DNA of 21,326 nucleotides from DATKZB01 sp035528235 (lineage in GTDB: Bacteria; Planctomycetota; Phycisphaerae; FEN-1346), in assembly GCA_035528235.1 (NCBI GenBank), contig DATKZB010000231.1:1-21326 (forward strand). Reading direction: 5' to 3'. Below are positions 16,790 through 21,326 of the stretch, piece by piece (the first letter of the stretch is position 1; the number at the start of each line of letters is the position of its first letter). The translations under genes were made by a program, and so were the position numbers. A model generated the notes under the pieces. That model searched no databases, was not told the DNA's origin, and worked only from the letters and a program-made list of their open reading frames with translations.

Positions 16790-17437
16790 CTAGCGGATCT
16801 TATAGGCCACGGACATGCCGTCGTTCTTTTCCATCGACGCCCGGATGACCACCACCTCGTAATCCGGGCTCTCCTGGAGGTACGCCATGAAGTCCTTTAC
16901 GGCCCCGGCCGAGCGGATGACGTTGTCGGCCACGATGACGGCACCGGCCTTCAGTTTGGGCTCGATGGCCTTGAAGTACTTGAAGTAATCGCTCTTCTGG
17001 GCATCGAGGAAGACGAAATCGAACTCGCCCTCCAGCGTGGGCAGCGTCTTGAGGGCATCGCCCGTGACACACGTGACGGTCTTTTCGAGTCCGACCTTCT
17101 TGAGGTTCTCGCGGCACTCCTCGGCGATCCTGGGGTCGATCTCGAGCGTCGTCAGGTGCCCGCCGGTCCGCTCGAACCCGATGCCCATGTTGATGGCGCC
17201 GAATCCCTTGAACGACCCCACCTCGACGCCGCGCTTCGCCCCGCGGGCCTCGACCAGAATCCGCAGGAACATGGCGTCGCCCGGCGTCGTGTCCAGACCG
17301 GTGCGGTTGAAGTTCTTGACGAACTCGGCCCGCTCGGCGTCGCTCATCCTGGCCGGCTCGCCACAGTACACCGTGGCCCCCGCGACGACAACGACCAGAA
17401 CGGCGAGACCCACCACAGCCAGCCAGTAACGTCGCAT
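16790..17437 (-). CDS. Membrane-anchored or exported O-methyltransferase (SAM-dependent, COMT-like family 3)
   Basis: The 215-residue protein starts at ATG 17437 behind a good AAAGGAGAG site. It opens with MRRYWLAVVGLAVLVVVVAGATVYCGEP, a signal or anchor helix. The rest is a compact class I methyltransferase: the SAM-binding motif GVEVGSFKGFGAINMG, acidic strand end TLEIDP, VTGDALKTLP, and the metal-site strands FVFLDAQKSDY and VIVADNVI found in cation-dependent O-methyltransferases. Soluble relatives methylate catechol-type hydroxyls. An export or anchor helix is unusual, because S-adenosylmethionine is cytoplasmic; a helix with the catalytic part inside is possible. Its neighbours are polysaccharide-degrading enzymes, but no specific substrate can be inferred. 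Confidence 0.85.
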   Translation of the reverse strand: MRRYWLAVVGLAVLVVVVAGATVYCGEPARMSDAERAEFVKNFNRTGLDTTPGDAMFLRILVEARGAKRGVEVGSFKGFGAINMGIGFERTGGHLTTLEIDPRIAEECRENLKKVGLEKTVTCVTGDALKTLPTLEGEFDFVFLDAQKSDYFKYFKAIEPKLKAGAVIVADNVIRSAGAVKDFMAYLQESPDYEVVVIRASMEKNDGMSVAYKIR

Positions 17438-17492
17438 AGTTCTCTCCTTTTATGGGACGGTGGAACGAGGCGGCATTATACCACCGCCACAC

Positions 17493-17566
17493 GCACGTGC
17501 CACGGCTTGCTTGCAAGCCGTGATCAAAGATCTCCCGCACGTGCCACGGCTTGCTTCCAAGCCGTG
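17493..17566. repeat. Tandem pair of CACGGCTTGC-type hairpins
   Basis: Two copies of GCACGTGCCACGGCTTGCTT start at 17493 and 17538. The first forms a perfect 10-bp stem (17501-17510/17513-17522), the second a 9-bp stem (17545-17553/17558-17566, loop CTTC). They lie in the 297-base gap between the O-methyltransferase start and the lyase-like gene stop. Both match the hairpin at 11756-11777. Confidence 0.8.
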
Positions 17567-17588
17567 AAAGAGAACTCCCAGCGTGTGC

Positions 17589-17612
17589 CACGGCCGGTCT
17601 TGCCCGGCCGTG
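17589..17612. repeat. Variant hairpin CACGGCCGG/CCGGCCGTG
   Basis: A 9-bp stem (17589-17597/17604-17612) with loop TCTTGC follows the tandem pair. The outer CACGGC/GCCGTG is shared with them, but the inner stem differs on both arms in a matching way. It keeps the TGTGCCACGG lead-in of the family. Confidence 0.7.
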
Positions 17613-17698
17613 TGTTTGCGCGGCGGGTCCCCGTACCCGCCGCGCTCCCCGTGACACTTGGATTCGGGCGGTGGGTGCGGGGACCCACCGCGCAAAGT
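17613..17698. repeat. Inverted pair of large GC hairpins
   Basis: The left hairpin (stem 17618-17628/17635-17645) is part of a 34-bp exact repeat of 7477-7510. The right hairpin (stem 17668-17676/17683-17691) is its inverted variant: on the other strand it reads TTTGCGCGGTGGGTCCCCG, with GGTGGG/CCCACC in place of GGCGGG/CCCGCC. So both arms have changed together. The pair ends 37 bases before the stop of the lyase-like gene and could terminate its transcript, although there is no T-run. Confidence 0.7.
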
Positions 17699-17734
17699 CC
17701 CAATCTCAAGACGCCCCACCGTGTGCCACGGCCG

Positions 17735-20700
17735 CTACCGGCGGTAATGGTCGATGACCCGCCGCACGGAACCTTCCGGGTCGGCGGCGTCCCAGGCGAC
17801 GCCCAGTTTCTCGCAGTGCCGCGCCAGACCGTCGCGCCAGAGCATGGCGTACAGGATTTCGCGCGGCTCGAGCCCCAAGTCCCTCACCCGCTCGGCCCAC
17901 TGGCGGCCCTGGACCTGGTGCGTGGTCGAGAGGCAGAACCGCAGGGCCATCAGGCCGTAATTGCCGCCGTAGTCGAGGTCGTTGAGAAACCGCTCGTACT
18001 GCTCGCGCGAGAGTTCGGGCTTCGCGAGCGGCGGCCGCCATCCATCGTGGAAGATGAGGTCGGCCACGCCGACGTGCCGGCCCCGGAGTTGCTCGGCCAC
18101 CTTGCCCCGGCTGCCCTCGGCCAGGCCGTCTGGATTCGGCGGCGGCGCGGCGGCGTCGTGGAACTGGACCTCGACGAGGCCCGTCTCCAGGTTCGCGCGG
18201 ACGCCATGGTGGGGGCCCGTGTCCAGCGGCGTCATGCGCACCGTCAGGCCCCACGCCGGTTTGGCCCCGCGGTCGGTGACGTCGAGCCAGGCCACCGTGC
18301 CTTCGTCGCACAGCAGCGGCGACGTGTCGGGCCGGTTGGCCTTCCAGATGCACGTCTTCTCGTCCGGCCCGTAGCGGACGCCGAACAGTCGCCACGTCGG
18401 CCACAAGGGCGCGCCCTCGCCGTGGTTGTATTCGCTGGTCAGCCAGTTCGGGATTCGCTCGTCGTTCTGGTCGAGGCGGCACCGCTCGAGGCGGAAGCGG
18501 CCGGGGGCGGTCGCCTGGATGGCGTGGGCGTCGGCCGAGAGTTTCAGCGGCACCCGCAGCCCCCACGACGCGATGCGGCCGGCGTCGGGCGGCAGGGCCA
18601 GGTTGACGCCCAGGTGAATCGCCGCCACGCCGTCGGCCGGACACGCCAGCAGGTATGCCTCGAAGGTGCCGGGGCCGATGTCGCCGGAGGCCAGCACGAG
18701 GCCGCTCTTCTCGGTGCGGACGCGCGTGACGCGGCCTTCCAGCGTCTCGATTTTCGCCACGAGCCGCAGGTCGTCGCCGCGCGGCGTCACCAGGTCCACG
18801 TACGGCACGATGGGCCCGGCCAGCGGCGCGGCGCCCGAGACGCGGACGTCGTCGGCGATCGCCTGGCGGACGCGCCACTCGGCGGCGCCGGCTTTCAACG
18901 ACGCTTCGCGCACCGTCTGGCCCGAGTCCGACCATGACCGGTTGATGCGCTCCACCTCCTCCATGCGGAGCGCGCCGCCCGGCCTGAACCAGTCCGCCGG
19001 CGCATGGGCGGGCATGGAGGCGGCGTTCGGGCGCAACCTCGGCCAGGACAACGCCTTCGGCGCGGGCGCGACGACGGCCAGGGCGCACGGCACGTCGCGG
19101 ACGACGTTCCAGTTGGCCCGGGCGACGCGCCAGCCCGCGTGGCCGGGCCACTGGCCGGGAGGCAACTCGGCCAGCGTCTCGCCGCGCGACGCCTGCCACG
19201 ATTCCAGCGCCCGGGCCAGGCCGTCGCGGAGGGCCTTGTCGCCGGTCCAGCGCGCCGCCATCGCGATGGGATAGAGAAACGGGCCGGGCTCCTTGGCCGC
19301 GAGGCCCATCCGCGCGACCTCGACGACGCGCCGCCGGAACGCCTCGTCGCCCGAGAGGTCGGCGTATTCGCCCGCGGCGTTGAAGAGGCCGAAGTCGGGA
19401 CCGTAGCCGAGGGCCTTCGCGTCTTTCGGGGGCACGAGGCCGCTGGCATCGAGGACCTTGCGGCAGGCGTCGAGATATTTGGGGTCGCCGGTCGTTTCGT
19501 ATTTCCACAGGAGGGCGCACGCGGCGGAGCCCTGACCGTCGCTGCCGCCCGAGTTGCACAGCCGCCCGCGGGCACCCTCGGCGTAGCGGAAACACGCGTC
19601 GGCCACCAGTTCCAGACCGTCGGCGATGACACCGTCGCCCGTCAGAAAGTACAGGACCCGCTGGCCGCTGGGCTGCGACCCGCGCATGCCGATGTACGGG
19701 CACCCGAACGGCTGGACGTTGTGCCGGTGCGTGCACCCCTTGGCGGTCCACCAGTTGCGGGCGCCCTCGAGGTGCTGCTCGGTGTGGACCATGGCGGTGT
19801 CGTAAGTCGCGCGGCAGAAGGCCTGGCCGGCGTCGAGGTACCGGCGGTCGAGCGTGCGCAGAAACTGGTTCATGAGGACGTGGCCGACGCGGCCGGCCCC
19901 GTCGTTCAGCGACCAGGCCCAGCGACCGTAATCGTTCTCCCACCGGTCGGTCCGGTGAACCTCGCCGAAGCGGGTCTGCCAGAACCCGTACGCGAGTTTG
20001 CCGTGCCAGCGGTACAGGTCCTGGCAGAAGAGCATGTAATCGAGGCGCCGGCGGGTGGTGGCGTCGATGGCGGCGTACGGCCCGTCGGATTGCTCGGGAG
20101 CCAGGGGGCCGAGCGCCTGGCTCCGGGCGTACCAGGCGGGCGGCGCGAGCAGCAGCGCGCGGCCGGCCAAGGCTTCGGCGGTGCCGGCGGAGGCGCCGCC
20201 AGCCCACAAGACGAAGTCGTGACTCTTCGCCATGCCGCGCGCGGCAAACTTCGCATAGCGGAGCATCGCCTCGGCGTCCTTCGTGTCGCCGCTCTCGCCG
20301 ACGGCCCACTCGCGGGCGTACCGCCGGAGGTCCCAGACGCCGGCGGCCTCGGGCCAGAAATCGACGAAGGCCGAGCCCGCGGCGTGCATGATGCCCGCGG
20401 GCCGATTCTCCCACCCCTGCCGGATGAGCGCGAAGCCGGTCTTCGTCCGCGCCCAACAGAGGCGGCGCGTCGGCCCGCGCGCGAGAGTCGCGAGGCCGTC
20501 GGCCGTGTCGAGTTCGACGCCGGGTTCCAGCACCAGCCGGCCGCGCGGGCCCGCCTGGCCGGGCAATTCGATGGCCCAGCGGGCGATGAAGTCGCAGTCG
20601 GGCTCGCCCGAAAAGATAATCTGGTGCTGGCCGTAGACGACCGGGCACCCCCGGTAGAAACTCAGGCGCAGCGAGAACGGCACCCGCCCGGCGGGTTCGC

Positions 20701-21326
20701 GTTTCGTCACGTCCTCGGGCAGCGTGGCGCCGAAGTGCTCCAGCCGCACGTGGCCGCGCAGGCGGACGGTGGCGCGGATGGGCCCGGACGACTCGACGGC
20801 CAACTCCTGGACCTCGGCCTTGCCGACGTCGATAAGCGCCTCGGGATCGCGGCAAACATAGGTATGGGTGGGGAGTGCCTTGCCGCCGGCGCCGTCGGCG
20901 ATGCGAAGTGTGTTCAGGACGAGGCGGGCGGGCTTACCGTCCTCCACCAGCGTCCGCCCGGCCAGCGTGCAGGCGTCCAGGACGCCTCCGCCCCGCGACA
21001 TGGCGGCCGTCACGCCGCCGCCCAAGATGCCGACGCCGTCGCCCTCAGCCGCGGCCCTCAGCGGGTCGGGCACGGCCGCGCGGCGAACGGCGGGGCCGTA
21101 CTCGAGGGCGAGCGACTGTGCCTGGCGGGGCGAGAGCACGGCGTCGACGAGGACCCACTTGATGCTCTTGTCGGGCCACCAGGCCGTGGCCGCGACCTGG
21201 CACGGCACCTCCTTGCCATCGGCCCCAAGAAGCCGCACGTTCTCGGCCGACGCGAGGGCGCCGCGCGACAGCGGCACGCCGCCAACGAGGGGCACGGCCA
21301 CGTCGCCCGCGCCCGGCGGAAAGTCG
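17735..21326 (-). CDS. PL26/YetA-like protein (exo-rhamnogalacturonan lyase-like), 5' end beyond the window
   Basis: The frame is open from the right edge to TAG at 17735, at least 1196 residues. In-frame residues DFPPGAGDVAVPLVGGVPL precede any convincing start, so the true N-terminus lies outside the window; GTG at 21301 is only the first in-frame candidate. The visible N-terminal part (GVPLSRGALASAENVRLLGADGKEVPCQV...WWPDKSIKWVLVD) is like the beta-barrel domain that opens PcRGLX/YetA-type proteins (polysaccharide lyase family 26). A long alpha-helical, tryptophan-rich middle and a beta-rich C-terminal part follow. PL26 enzymes release unsaturated rhamnogalacturonan disaccharides from chain ends. 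No catalytic residues were identified, so activity on rhamnogalacturonan is an inference from overall similarity. No interruption was seen. Confidence 0.7.
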   Translation of the reverse strand, partial: DFPPGAGDVAVPLVGGVPLSRGALASAENVRLLGADGKEVPCQVAATAWWPDKSIKWVLVDAVLSPRQAQSLALEYGPAVRRAAVPDPLRAAAEGDGVGILGGGVTAAMSRGGGVLDACTLAGRTLVEDGKPARLVLNTLRIADGAGGKALPTHTYVCRDPEALIDVGKAEVQELAVESSGPIRATVRLRGHVRLEHFGATLPEDVTKREPAGRVPFSLRLSFYRGCPVVYGQHQIIFSGEPDCDFIARWAIELPGQAGPRGRLVLEPGVELDTADGLATLARGPTRRLCWARTKTGFALIRQGWENRPAGIMHAAGSAFVDFWPEAAGVWDLRRYAREWAVGESGDTKDAEAMLRYAKFAARGMAKSHDFVLWAGGASAGTAEALAGRALLLAPPAWYARSQALGPLAPEQSDGPYAAIDATTRRRLDYMLFCQDLYRWHGKLAYGFWQTRFGEVHRTDRWENDYGRWAWSLNDGAGRVGHVLMNQFLRTLDRRYLDAGQAFCRATYDTAMVHTEQHLEGARNWWTAKGCTHRHNVQPFGCPYIGMRGSQPSGQRVLYFLTGDGVIADGLELVADACFRYAEGARGRLCNSGGSDGQGSAACALLWKYETTGDPKYLDACRKVLDASGLVPPKDAKALGYGPDFGLFNAAGEYADLSGDEAFRRRVVEVARMGLAAKEPGPFLYPIAMAARWTGDKALRDGLARALESWQASRGETLAELPPGQWPGHAGWRVARANWNVVRDVPCALAVVAPAPKALSWPRLRPNAASMPAHAPADWFRPGGALRMEEVERINRSWSDSGQTVREASLKAGAAEWRVRQAIADDVRVSGAAPLAGPIVPYVDLVTPRGDDLRLVAKIETLEGRVTRVRTEKSGLVLASGDIGPGTFEAYLLACPADGVAAIHLGVNLALPPDAGRIASWGLRVPLKLSADAHAIQATAPGRFRLERCRLDQNDERIPNWLTSEYNHGEGAPLWPTWRLFGVRYGPDEKTCIWKANRPDTSPLLCDEGTVAWLDVTDRGAKPAWGLTVRMTPLDTGPHHGVRANLETGLVEVQFHDAAAPPPNPDGLAEGSRGKVAEQLRGRHVGVADLIFHDGWRPPLAKPELSREQYERFLNDLDYGGNYGLMALRFCLSTTHQVQGRQWAERVRDLGLEPREILYAMLWRDGLARHCEKLGVAWDAADPEGSVRRVIDHYRR

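Noticed and set aside
17493..17566. Tandem CACGGCTTGC hairpins as the start of a CRISPR array
   Set aside because: Only two units are present, the spacing is not followed by further repeats, and the same unit occurs singly at 11756, so it is a dispersed palindrome.
17706..20855. 1049-codon second - strand frame inside the lyase-like gene
   Set aside because: An out-of-frame shadow dominated by Arg, Pro and Gly; the other frame has the coherent protein sequence.

Overview
The window is a GC-rich (roughly 70%) stretch of bacterial chromosome. Its gene content points to a planctomycete or a close relative in the PVC group: secreted carbohydrate-active enzymes, a PhoD-like phosphatase, an FG-GAP/VCBS protein, a signal-anchored methyltransferase, and many intergenic hairpin repeats. 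This assignment is inferred from family content; there is no marker gene in the window.

Layout. Positions 268-7472 are all on the + strand: a secreted FG-GAP/VCBS repeat protein, an acetamidase/formamidase-family protein, an S41-type protease gene that has lost its catalytic middle, a PhoD-like phosphatase gene interrupted by an in-frame TGA, and a secreted CE15-type carbohydrate esterase. Positions 7530 to the right edge are all on the - strand. In transcription order these are a large PL26/YetA-like (exo-rhamnogalacturonan lyase-like) protein cut by the window edge, a membrane-anchored O-methyltransferase, a GH127-like beta-L-arabinofuranosidase, a broken amidohydrolase, and an Opp/Dpp-type ABC transporter (broken oppD, frameshifted oppF, then intact oppA-, oppB- and oppC-like genes). 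The two blocks converge at 7473-7529, where a strong hairpin sits.

How the genes may work together (inference). The lyase, the arabinofuranosidase and the CE15 esterase all suit plant or algal pectin and hemicellulose side chains. A family-5 ABC importer next to them could take up the released oligosaccharides rather than peptides. The ATPase genes of that importer are damaged, so as written the importer has no complete OppD.

Two patterns stand out. First, five genes carry clear lesions (S41 protease, PhoD-like phosphatase, amidohydrolase, oppD, oppF), three of them internal or 5' deletions that remove catalytic segments, while neighbours look intact. This is either local gene decay or assembly/sequence error, and the sequence alone cannot decide. 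Second, the intergenic gaps hold two families of dispersed hairpin repeats: a ~120-bp two-hairpin element with inverted ends (three full or nearly full copies plus one partial), and shorter hairpins whose stems vary with compensating changes. These are the best candidates for something undescribed. I saw no tRNA, rRNA, CRISPR array, transposase or integrase.
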